DNA of 6,388 nucleotides from JBFHER01 sp041584055 (GTDB lineage Bacteria; Bacteroidota; Bacteroidia; Bacteroidales; UBA5342). The position numbers were made by a program, and so were the translations under genes. Below are positions 1 through 6,263 of this stretch, piece after piece. The notes under the pieces are model-generated. The model saw only the letters and a list, made by a program, of their open reading frames with translations, had not been told where the DNA came from and searched no databases. Position 1 is the first letter of the stretch. Every line of letters begins with the position of its first letter. Where the stretch lies: assembly GCA_041584055.1 (NCBI GenBank), contig JBFHER010000230.1, positions 1 to 6,388 of the forward strand. The letters are read 5' to 3'.

Positions 1-899
1 GACTTAATGCCTTTTGCTGACACGTCACCATACAAATATGCGTTGCTTCCTCCTCCGGATTGCAGATTAAAAGTACCATCTGAAATCAAAACATTTGATT
101 CAGCCTGAATACCGTCTCCTTCGGCAACAATGTCAAAGATCCCATCTTCAATTGTAATATACCCGGCACCACTGTCCTCATCATTGTCTGATTTCAGCCC
201 ATCACCTCCGGCCACAATTGACACAGTCCCCGTTTTAAAGTAAATGTAGTCTTTACCGCGCATACCATCGTCAACAGCACTTACAATTAAATTTCCTCCT
301 GCTATGACAAGACCGTCTTTACTTGTAATCCCATCATTGTATTTGGCGTCAACGGTTAGGGTTCCATCCCCATAAATCGTCAGATTTTCTTCACTATAAA
401 CAGCTGCATTTGCGTCCGTTTCATCGCTACTATAAGCTACCCCATCCGAGATAAAATTTTGGGAATTTTCAGCCAAGACAATCATTACTTTTTTTGAATT
501 CTTAACGTACAATGGTGCATTTGAAGAACAACTGATTGAGACACCATCCAAAATTATCCGGACAAGAGAATCATCCTCCGTATCTACAATGATCTGTCCA
601 TCGTACAACTCGCCTTCTATCCTGTAAGTCGCTGCTTTTATTATAGTTACAATGGATCCATCAACCATAACTCCATCATCATCCGAATCTGCAGTATTCC
701 CTTTTAAAACAATATTTAAGACATCATCTTCATCCCAAATATAGTCTGTCGGGGCATCATGATCCTCAATATTAGCAAGCATATCCAACGTTTCTTCACC
801 CAACTCAATCACGTCTAATTCGTCTTCAACAGATCGTTCGCACGCAGTAATTAACAACAGCAATCCCATTGTTAAAAAGCTGATTCTTTGTATTTTCAT
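1..899 (-). CDS. Cthe_2159-family carbohydrate-binding beta-helix lipoprotein (3' end missing)
   Basis: This reading frame stays open for 299 codons from the ATG at 899 and runs off the left edge, so the C-terminus is missing. Residues 1-20 form a lipoprotein signal (MKIQR..., hydrophobic MGLLLLITAC) with the lipid-modified Cys at 20, so the protein is probably anchored in the outer membrane. The rest is rich in Asp and Gly. From about residue 165 it shows stacked beta-strand rungs with DG(I/M/L) turns at 189, 211, 233 and 262 (spacing 22, 22, 29), as expected for a right-handed parallel beta-helix. The pattern fits the carbohydrate-binding Cthe_2159 / DUF4353 family, whose founding member binds acidic polysaccharide and calcium. 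An Asp cluster (DSDDDG, 71-76) could bind metal. It is the last visible gene of the operon, six bases after the CotH stop. The ligand is unknown; family assignment is from pattern and memory, not a search. Confidence 0.85.
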   Translation of the reverse strand, partial: MKIQRISFLTMGLLLLITACERSVEDELDVIELGEETLDMLANIEDHDAPTDYIWDEDDVLNIVLKGNTADSDDDGVMVDGSIVTIIKAATYRIEGELYDGQIIVDTEDDSLVRIILDGVSISCSSNAPLYVKNSKKVMIVLAENSQNFISDGVAYSSDETDANAAVYSEENLTIYGDGTLTVDAKYNDGITSKDGLVIAGGNLIVSAVDDGMRGKDYIYFKTGTVSIVAGGDGLKSDNDEDSGAGYITIEDGIFDIVAEGDGIQAESNVLISDGTFNLQSGGGSNAYLYGDVSAKGIK

Positions 900-905
900 T
901 TACCA

Positions 906-2303
906 CTAATTTAAATAACTAATAACAGCATTATTCCGACTCTGCACATGTGTTTTTAGCGTTTCTACCGCCTGATCAAAAGCCGCATCAGAGCTTATGT
1001 AGGTATATCCTGATTGTTCGGCATAGGCGTATTCTTTTAGCAATTCATGATAAGCTGTATAGCTTGCGATCATTTTTGACGGAACAAAAACCTCATCAAT
1101 AAACTGCTTCAGATAAGCTTCATAGGTAGCCTTATACGTATCCTGATCAATTAGATAACGAATCAGCGGCCAGTTTGAACTAACGCTGCTCAATGATAAG
1201 CTTAGTGCCCCACCCTGCTTTCCGGATTGAAATGCTTCGTTATTATCCCATGGAATCCATGTGAGCTTATTATCATCCGGATTATTGTACAAATAATAAT
1301 TATGCGTCATAACCCCATAAGTATCCCAATTCTGGATAACGGTGTTTGCCGCAAGCCATTTTAAAAACACATCAACATTCAGCACACGCTCAAGACTTGC
1401 CTTCCAGGCTTCAGCATCGCTTGTTCGTGTTGAACTATGCAGTACGTCATACAATGCTTTCACATCTGTGTATGTAGCTGAATCTTCATTTGTTTTCAAT
1501 TCCATCTCACTTGTGTCGTAGGTGCCTTTTGCAAAGCTTGCAGCATCACCATCTGGTTTGTAAAGGTTCCCTGCCCCCTGCGCAAACTGAGAATCAAGGA
1601 CGGTATCATCCACTTCTTCCACCAGGGTGTACAAACCAAAATACGTAGGACCGGAACCATAATCAATATAAACGGTGCAAAATGTGGTTTGTGATGCTGC
1701 CAGTCCAAACTGTCGAAACAAATCTGCACCAATCTTCTCCCGCATCAGAGATACATCATCGTAATTGTTATTTAGGTTCAACTGCTTAAAACCATAAAAC
1801 CGCTGATTTTTAATTTCTGGATAATCATCTTCAAATTCATCAAAATCAAGTTTTAATGATAGTTTATTGTTCCCTGATCGATAGGCAGATTGCAAACTTG
1901 AATTCCCTTTATAACGTATGCCAACCTTGTACCATTCTGTGTCATTAAAAATCACTGAGCATTCAGCCCACATTGGATCACCTGTAGTAGTCGCCTGACC
2001 TGGACGTGTACTCCCTGAACCTACCACGCTAGATAAATCTGATTTCATGGCTGACCACTGGTCACTGCTGATCACAATATCAAATCGCAAGACCTCATTC
2101 TGATTAAAAACCACCGAATAATCCGGCGTCACGTCATTGCTATGCGTTGAATCAGACCAGTCAGGGAAATCGCTCATATCCAGATTCAGTTCCGTTTCTG
2201 TTTCAGTTTCTACAATCTCTTCTAAATCCTGCACAAGATCCTCTCTACAGGCGTAAATTGACAAGCAGAGCATGCCAATGAATATCAAATATTTAGTCTT
2301 CAT
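906..2303 (-). CDS. CotH-family protein kinase, lipoprotein
   Basis: 465 residues from an ATG at 2303. The N-terminus has a hydrophobic stretch ending in LSIYAC, giving a probable lipidated Cys19; Tyr at -2 is slightly unusual for a lipobox. A very acidic linker follows (20-51, with ETETETE at 32-38). The CotH domain fills the rest: a Gly-rich nucleotide-loop-like RYKGNSS (130-136), a conserved helix region NLNNNYDDVSLMREK (176-190), and the likely catalytic/metal-binding block NWDTYG (325-330), HNYYLY (334-339) and WIPWDNNEAF (349-358). In the family, Bacillus CotH is a secreted-structure kinase that phosphorylates Ser-rich spore-coat proteins, and related domains occur widely in bacterial surface proteins. 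Here it would act outside the cytoplasm. Its source of phosphate donor and its substrate are unknown; the neighbouring beta-helix lipoprotein is one candidate. Four bases separate it from the upstream DUF2490 stop. Family call is firm, kinase activity is inferred. Confidence 0.9.
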   Translation of the reverse strand: MKTKYLIFIGMLCLSIYACREDLVQDLEEIVETETETELNLDMSDFPDWSDSTHSNDVTPDYSVVFNQNEVLRFDIVISSDQWSAMKSDLSSVVGSGSTRPGQATTTGDPMWAECSVIFNDTEWYKVGIRYKGNSSLQSAYRSGNNKLSLKLDFDEFEDDYPEIKNQRFYGFKQLNLNNNYDDVSLMREKIGADLFRQFGLAASQTTFCTVYIDYGSGPTYFGLYTLVEEVDDTVLDSQFAQGAGNLYKPDGDAASFAKGTYDTSEMELKTNEDSATYTDVKALYDVLHSSTRTSDAEAWKASLERVLNVDVFLKWLAANTVIQNWDTYGVMTHNYYLYNNPDDNKLTWIPWDNNEAFQSGKQGGALSLSLSSVSSNWPLIRYLIDQDTYKATYEAYLKQFIDEVFVPSKMIASYTAYHELLKEYAYAEQSGYTYISSDAAFDQAVETLKTHVQSRNNAVISYLN

Positions 2304-2307
2304 TTCT

Positions 2308-2970
2308 TTAGAATTTCAATTTATACCCCACACTAAAAATATGTCTGTTTTTATATTCCTGCATGTAATAATCAAATTTATAATCCACACCTATTGAATT
2401 ATTTTTAAACAGTTTGTAGTCTGCACCAACCGAATATCGCCACTTATACATGCTCAATCCATCCAGATTTTGATAGGATTCAATCCCCAAAAAAGGCGTT
2501 AATTTAAAATTGGGGATATCATACTCTAATGATCCTTTCACGCGTAGAAACTCCTTATCCGTTACATCATCATCGGCATAATTACTGTATTTCAATCTCA
2601 ACTCTGGCGTGAATCTGTTGAACTTCTTTTTTACACTTGCGCCAAAAGCCAACCGATGAAAATATTCGGTATCTTTATTTTCTCTTGAATTGATGATATA
2701 TCCATACTCGGTACTTAACGACAAATATTTAAACGGACTATATTCCAATTCTGCTTCCAGCAAGGTTTTATCCAATATAAAGGACTCATCAAAGCGCAAC
2801 TCAGGGGTAAAGCTTAGCTTGAGATCGTCTATCAATTCATAACTTAGGCTGAAGTTGGTTCTTGTCTGAAAATCAGTTGCCACTTCCTGTGCAGTTGTAC
2901 TGCTCCTCATTCCGAGAAGCAATACTACAACACATAAGCCTGCTAATTTATTTTTATAATTTGGTTTCAT
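2308..2970 (-). CDS. DUF2490-family outer-membrane beta-barrel protein
   Basis: 220 residues. Residues 1-27 form a Sec signal peptide (Lys-rich start, hydrophobic GLCVVVLLLG, small residues before a probable signal peptidase I cut after TTA at 27); Cys13 lies inside the hydrophobic core and is not a lipobox. The mature part is a series of alternating amphipathic strands, for example LKLSFTPELRFDESF, FTPELRLKYSNY and NSIGVDYKFDYYMQEYKN. It ends YKLKF, with the C-terminal aromatic residue recognised by the outer-membrane barrel assembly machinery. Length and pattern fit DUF2490, a Bacteroidota barrel family of unknown function. It lies 17 bases after the DUF4956 stop and 4 bases before the CotH start, so it is embedded in the operon. 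It may be a pore or an outer-membrane anchor for the surface partners. Small barrels are alike, so the exact family is less certain than the fold. Confidence 0.75.
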   Translation of the reverse strand: MKPNYKNKLAGLCVVVLLLGMRSSTTAQEVATDFQTRTNFSLSYELIDDLKLSFTPELRFDESFILDKTLLEAELEYSPFKYLSLSTEYGYIINSRENKDTEYFHRLAFGASVKKKFNRFTPELRLKYSNYADDDVTDKEFLRVKGSLEYDIPNFKLTPFLGIESYQNLDGLSMYKWRYSVGADYKLFKNNSIGVDYKFDYYMQEYKNRHIFSVGYKLKF

Positions 2971-2987
2971 TCTGGTGTTTTATAGGA

Positions 2988-3674
2988 TTAATTCTTTTTT
3001 CCGTTCGCATTGTAAAACAGTGTGAACTCAGCGATATCCCGCAGAAAATCGATTTTCTTAATTTCATATCGAACGATATCAATTCCCGTTCTTGCTTTCA
3101 GATCAGCAAGCAACTCCTCCTCGCTCTCTCTGTGTATATTATCAATTTTCTCATATATAAGTTTCATTGAAAGTTCCTGTTTGAGCATTAACTTTTTTTC
3201 AAGAAACCACAACCCGCCTATGATAATTGCATTTGTCATTAACAATTCAGCATAACTTACTTTTTTACTTGCTAATGAATTCATTACCGAAATTCCGATG
3301 ACGATGAACAGATAAGTCATTTCTTTAATGGGAATTGCATCTGTCCTGTAACGTAAAATCCCAAAAATCGCAAATAGTCCAAGGGCAAATCCAAGCTCAA
3401 GTTTTACATTATTCAACAAAAAGCACAAAAGAAAAACAATCACCCCAACCGCTATATAACTGAAATAAAAGTCTTTTCGTTTACTGTACCTGGCGTACAT
3501 GAAATGTACAATAGAAACGATAATGGCTGTATTCAGAATAAAACGAACCATGAGCTCTGTAAAATCCACTACATTGATCAGTTTTATATCTAAAAACCGT
3601 AAGGAATCCTCCCAGGAGGTAAATTCTGTGACAAGCTCAGTTCCCATACTAAGCATTTCTGAAATCATCATCAT
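2988..3674 (-). CDS. DUF4956 integral membrane protein
   Basis: 228 residues from the ATG at 3674. I chose this start because the frame extends only two codons further, to a TTG at 3680 that overlaps the end of the preceding gene. A run of three ATG codons (3674, 3671, 3668) begins two bases after the preceding TGA, and ATG at 3656 is another option. Hydrophobic segments lie at about 44-62, 70-88, 93-107, 119-135 and 143-158. The hallmark of DUF4956 is GFALGLFAIFGILRYRT (95-111) followed by DAIPIKEMTYLF (112-123). A charged soluble tail (about 162-228) contains DLKARTGIDIVRYEIKKIDF. The family has no assigned activity that I know of, but commonly sits beside VTC-domain and CotH genes. Its place directly after the VTC gene suggests a membrane partner, for instance a channel or anchor that takes the VTC product across the inner membrane. 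That role is inference. Confidence 0.88.
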   Translation of the reverse strand: MMMISEMLSMGTELVTEFTSWEDSLRFLDIKLINVVDFTELMVRFILNTAIIVSIVHFMYARYSKRKDFYFSYIAVGVIVFLLCFLLNNVKLELGFALGLFAIFGILRYRTDAIPIKEMTYLFIVIGISVMNSLASKKVSYAELLMTNAIIIGGLWFLEKKLMLKQELSMKLIYEKIDNIHRESEEELLADLKARTGIDIVRYEIKKIDFLRDIAEFTLFYNANGKKN

Positions 3675-3676
3675 AA

Positions 3677-4438
3677 TCAATTAATATTAAACAAATTAAG
3701 TTCTGGTTTTATTACTTTCTCTACACGTCTGATTCTACTTTTAAAAGAATTTTGCTTTAAATCAGGGTTTGTGATACTTCGGCCGAAACAGTATTTGCTG
3801 AATCCGGATGTTTTGATTCTTCTTTCTTCCAAAGCCATCGCCAATGGGGAATTTTTAAAATTGCCGTCTGATTTTAACTCCACAATCACCATGTTGCTTA
3901 AACTGCGTTTTAATCCGTTATATTCATACCCCAAATCAATATCGATGGTACATCTTTCATTAAAATTTTTATTCACAAGTGTTAGTCTCTTGAAATAGTT
4001 GACCAGCACAGGGTGCAATTCATCAGGATTATAAGCAGTAAAAGCAGAAATAAACTCACATTCTTTTTGAGAAAATTCTATTCTTCCATAATCGGATAAA
4101 ATGCGTTTTTTAATGGTTCGCCCTTTGTTTGTTTTAAACTTTATTTCCAAAAAACTAATTCCGGATTCAACATAGCTTCTCCTCCTGATTTTGTAACGGT
4201 TCAGTTTCCCATTGTGATGATCGATGTACATCCGATCATTTGGTGTTTCATAATAAATAGAACTGTAGGGTAACTCACTATTACCGCTGATTTGCAACAA
4301 ATAATAGTCGTTTTTGATCGTGTCCAATAAAGATTGCAATTGATCAGAATGAAACCAGTATTTTCGATCAATCCGATTCATCAACTGCACTTTATCCATC
4401 TCTTTTAATGTGATAGGTTCAAAACATTTTGTTGTCAT
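3677..4438 (-). CDS. VTC-domain protein (polyphosphate-polymerase-like triphosphate tunnel fold)
   Basis: 253 residues from the ATG at 4438; a GTG one codon upstream (4441) is nearly abutted by the Shine-Dalgarno and is less likely. The whole protein is one VTC domain. Basic and acidic tunnel residues appear in family order: RKYWF (25-29), YYETPNDRMYID (62-73), KLNRYKIRRRSY (78-89), FLEIKFK (96-102), KKR (110-112), RCTIDID (162-168), VIVELKSD (184-191) and SGFSKYCFG (211-219). A basic tail (227-245) follows. In yeast Vtc4 this fold makes polyphosphate from ATP using a basic tunnel and a metal-binding Glu; the Glu in VIVELK is the probable counterpart. There is no SPX domain and no membrane segment, so it is likely cytoplasmic. 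It is the first gene of the operon, and the stop precedes the DUF4956 ATG by two bases. Whether it polymerises phosphate, or hydrolyses or senses a triphosphate, cannot be told from sequence. Confidence 0.88.
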   Translation of the reverse strand: MTTKCFEPITLKEMDKVQLMNRIDRKYWFHSDQLQSLLDTIKNDYYLLQISGNSELPYSSIYYETPNDRMYIDHHNGKLNRYKIRRRSYVESGISFLEIKFKTNKGRTIKKRILSDYGRIEFSQKECEFISAFTAYNPDELHPVLVNYFKRLTLVNKNFNERCTIDIDLGYEYNGLKRSLSNMVIVELKSDGNFKNSPLAMALEERRIKTSGFSKYCFGRSITNPDLKQNSFKSRIRRVEKVIKPELNLFNIN

Positions 4439-4442
4439 CACT

Positions 4443-4447
4443 CCTCC
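4443..4447 (-). promoter_or_regulatory. Shine-Dalgarno GGAGG of the VTC gene
   Basis: The minus strand reads CGGAGGAGTGATGACA. GGAGG lies four bases before the ATG at 4438 and only one base before the GTG at 4441, so it favours the ATG. It is the only strong Shine-Dalgarno in the window; the other genes have weak or none, as is usual in Bacteroidota. Confidence 0.6.
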
Positions 4448-4463
4448 GTTTTAGTTGCCGAGA

Positions 4464-4471
4464 CAAACATA
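4464..4471 (-). promoter_or_regulatory. Candidate -7 element (TATGTTTG) of the VTC operon promoter
   Basis: On the minus strand TATGTTTG is an exact match to the Bacteroidota -7 consensus TAnnTTTG. It lies 25 bases before the start codon, which leaves a short leader just large enough for the GGAGG site. A TTG that could be the -33 element ends 25 bases upstream, a little further than usual. Position and match are seen; function is inferred. Confidence 0.45.
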
Positions 4472-4577
4472 GAGGAGATGATAGTTTTTTAGAAAACAAA
4501 TCAATGAATTGAGGAATTGTCTCAACGAAAATGGCAAAGCGAAGTAATGTGCTTCTGATTCTTCTATGTTACAGTCT

Positions 4578-4599
4578 GAACGATAGTTTACGAACGATA
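4578..4599 (+). repeat. Short direct repeat GAACGATA x2
   Basis: GAACGATA occurs at 4578-4585 and again at 4592-4599, a centre-to-centre spacing of 14 bases, about 140 bases upstream of the VTC start codon. It could be a paired regulator site, but an 8-base repeat in AT-rich DNA may be chance. Confidence 0.3.
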
Positions 4600-4651
4600 T
4601 AAATAAAACCATGCTATCTGGTGGAAAACTTGCTTTTAGGGTGTTCAATTA

Positions 4652-4661
4652 GAATGCATGT
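4652..4661 (+). repeat. Left flanking direct repeat GAATGCATGT
   Basis: This 10-base word, containing the palindrome ATGCAT, lies 16 bases before the first unit of the 97-base array. It recurs exactly at 5013-5022, where the last partial unit ends. Confidence 0.5.
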
Positions 4662-4677
4662 TATAATGAAAGAAAGC

Positions 4678-5017
4678 TGTGACACAAAGAACAACAAAGT
4701 AGAACTAAGAACCACGAAAAGGAAAGTTTCAGTTTATCATTTGATATACGTAAGAACTTAGTAGAGAAAAAAGTTGTGACACAAAGAACAACAAAGTAGA
4801 ACTAAGAGCCACGAAGCGGAAAGTTTCAGTTTATCATTTGATATACGTAAGAACTTAGTAGAGAAAAAAGTTGTGACACAAAGAACAACGAAGAAGACCT
4901 AAGAGCCACGAAGCGGAATGTTTGAGTTTACTATTTGATATACGATGGAACTCTGTAGAGATAAAAGTTGTGACACAAAGAACAACGAAGAAGACCTAAG
5001 AGCCACGAAGCGGAATG
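4678..5017 (+). repeat. 97-base direct tandem repeat array, 3.5 copies
   Basis: Units begin with TGTGACACAAAGAACAAC at 4678, 4775, 4872 and 4969, an exact 97-base period each time. The first three units are complete; the fourth stops after about 49 bases (…CGGAATG, 5017). Units 1 and 2 differ at about 3 positions, units 2 and 3 at about 13, and the 49 bases of unit 4 are identical to the same part of unit 3, so there are two sub-families. There are no insertions or deletions. Each unit starts with four 10-base steps of the form (A/C)CNAAG plus four bases (for example 4781-4820), then a less ordered part including TTTGATATACG. The spacing and lack of variable spacers exclude a CRISPR array. 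No protein is encoded with confidence. It may be a local expansion of a dispersed intergenic repeat, or a site for DNA bending or protein binding; function unknown. Confidence 0.9.
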
Positions 5018-5022
5018 CATGT
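5013..5022 (+). repeat. Right flanking direct repeat GAATGCATGT
   Basis: Exact second copy of the word at 4652-4661. It overlaps the last five bases of the partial fourth unit (GAATG) and runs into unique sequence. Confidence 0.5.
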
Positions 5023-5236
5023 CGGGACTGCAAAAAGTTATTCCGTGATGGTCTATCACATAGCTCAATGCACCGTAAAATATAGTTGGTACTAGAATTA
5101 ACACAAACCTTGGTTCTGGTGCAAACAGTTAAAATTTGTGATTTCTTTTGCATTATTTAAGACACAATTAACATGAATGTAAGTTTATATCAACAAAATC
5201 ATTAACTTAGCGCTCTCATATCCGACAACAGAAAAT

Positions 5237-6232
5237 ATGATAATAGAAGCCAGAGCATTTGCACGCGCAGGATTGTTAGGAAATCCTTCGGATGGTTACT
5301 ATGGAAAAACAATTTCCATTGTTATCCGAAATTTTGGTGCACATGTACAATTGTACGAAACACCTGAATTAAGAATCATTGAATCTGAGGAAGAAATCAA
5401 TGAATTCAGGAATGTAAATCATCTTGTTGAACGCATAAAAAACACAGGATATTATGGCGGTTCAAGACTAATAAAGGCAGGCATTAAGAAATTTGCCACC
5501 TATTGTCAGGAACAGGGAATTAAAATTAAGAATAAGAATTTTACGATTCGTTATCAAACCTCCATCCCGCGTCAGGTAGGGCTTGCAGGATCAAGTGCAA
5601 TAATCACTGCGACTTTTAAAGCGCTCATGCAATTTTACGACGTAGATATTCCCCAGGAAATTCTTCCAACTTTAATTCTTGCAGCAGAAAAAGATGAACT
5701 TGAAATCAACGCAGGATTGCAGGACCGTGTTATTCAGGTGTATGGGGGATGTGTTTTTATGGACTTTGAAAAAGAACAGATTTTAGCCAAAGGACATGGC
5801 ACCTATGAGCCCATCGACATAAAAGGGCTGCCAAACATTTACCTTGCATATAAAACAAGTCTGAGTAAAGTAAGTGGAACTGTATTAAATAACATTCGCG
5901 AGAAATACGAAGCAGGAGACCAGTTGACCATAGAAACATTGGCACAAATTGCAGATTGTGCAGAACGAGGGAAAGCAGCACTGGCCGCCGGCAACTTTGA
6001 AGATTTGAATGAATTGATGAACTTAAATTTTGATCTGAGATGCAAAATCATGAATGTATCAGATTCCAACAGGGAGTTGGTTGAAACAGCACGTCAATGC
6101 GGTGCATCGGCAAAACTTTCAGGTTCGGGAGGGGCCATCATCGGATTTTACAAAGATGATCAGATGCTAAAAAAGCTGATGGTACAATTGAAACAAATCA
6201 ACGCCCGCGTGATTAAACCATATATCTATTAA
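5237..6232 (+). CDS. GHMP-family sugar kinase, glucuronokinase-like
   Basis: 331 residues from ATG at 5237, with no clear Shine-Dalgarno. All three GHMP kinase motifs are present: RAGLLGNPSD near the N-terminus (10-19), the ATP-binding loop PRQVGLAGSSA (111-121) and the C-terminal KLSGSGGAIIGF (293-304). AGLQDRVIQVYGG (159-171) carries the probable catalytic Asp163. From memory, the segments LLGNPSDGYYGKTIS, GYYGGSRL, IPRQVGLAGSSAI, GLQDRVIQVYGG and ELMNLNFDLR closely match plant glucuronokinase, which makes D-glucuronate 1-phosphate from D-glucuronate and ATP. Length is also similar. A GalU-type uridylyltransferase follows after 31 bases, which fits a two-step route to a UDP-sugar in the cytoplasm. 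Other GHMP sugar kinases (galacturonate, heptose, fucose kinases) share the fold, so the substrate is an inference; the kinase family is firm. Confidence 0.92.
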   Translation: MIIEARAFARAGLLGNPSDGYYGKTISIVIRNFGAHVQLYETPELRIIESEEEINEFRNVNHLVERIKNTGYYGGSRLIKAGIKKFATYCQEQGIKIKNKNFTIRYQTSIPRQVGLAGSSAIITATFKALMQFYDVDIPQEILPTLILAAEKDELEINAGLQDRVIQVYGGCVFMDFEKEQILAKGHGTYEPIDIKGLPNIYLAYKTSLSKVSGTVLNNIREKYEAGDQLTIETLAQIADCAERGKAALAAGNFEDLNELMNLNFDLRCKIMNVSDSNRELVETARQCGASAKLSGSGGAIIGFYKDDQMLKKLMVQLKQINARVIKPYIY

Positions 6233-6263
6233 ATTCATTTTTAACGCTAAAAATTCTCAACTA

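Larger units (their letters stand above)
4439..5236. other. Long intergenic region between divergent operons
   Basis: About 800 bases with no convincing gene separate the leftward VTC operon from the rightward kinase gene. The left part (4439-4650) holds the VTC promoter candidate and a short direct repeat GAACGATA at 4578-4585 and 4592-4599. The middle is the 97-base tandem array. The right part (5018-5236) must carry the kinase promoter. Only imperfect -7 matches are visible there: AAAATTTG at 5131-5138, with a TTG at 5110-5112 upstream, and TAAGTTTA at 5180-5187, about 50 bases before the ATG. I see no tRNA, riboswitch or strong hairpin. Confidence 0.7.

Noticed and set aside
2862..3170. 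102-codon plus-strand open frame
   Set aside because: It lies antisense across the junction of the DUF4956 and DUF2490 genes, which have clear domain and signal-peptide features on the other strand.
4451..4648. 65-codon minus-strand open frame upstream of the VTC gene
   Set aside because: It starts at a TTG without a ribosome site, has no recognisable family, and overlaps the probable VTC promoter. It could at most be a decayed gene remnant.
4678..5017. CRISPR array
   Set aside because: The whole 97-base unit is conserved; there are no short repeats separated by unique spacers and no cas genes nearby.
4899..5153. 84-codon minus-strand open frame
   Set aside because: Its second half is simply a translation of the tandem repeat units and its first half lies in the kinase promoter region; no ribosome site or domain.
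5757..6069. Minus-strand open frames inside the kinase gene
   Set aside because: They are antisense to a gene with intact GHMP motifs and show no domain of their own.
6233..6263. Terminator between the kinase and GalU-type genes
   Set aside because: The 31-base gap has no inverted repeat followed by a T run; co-transcription is more likely.
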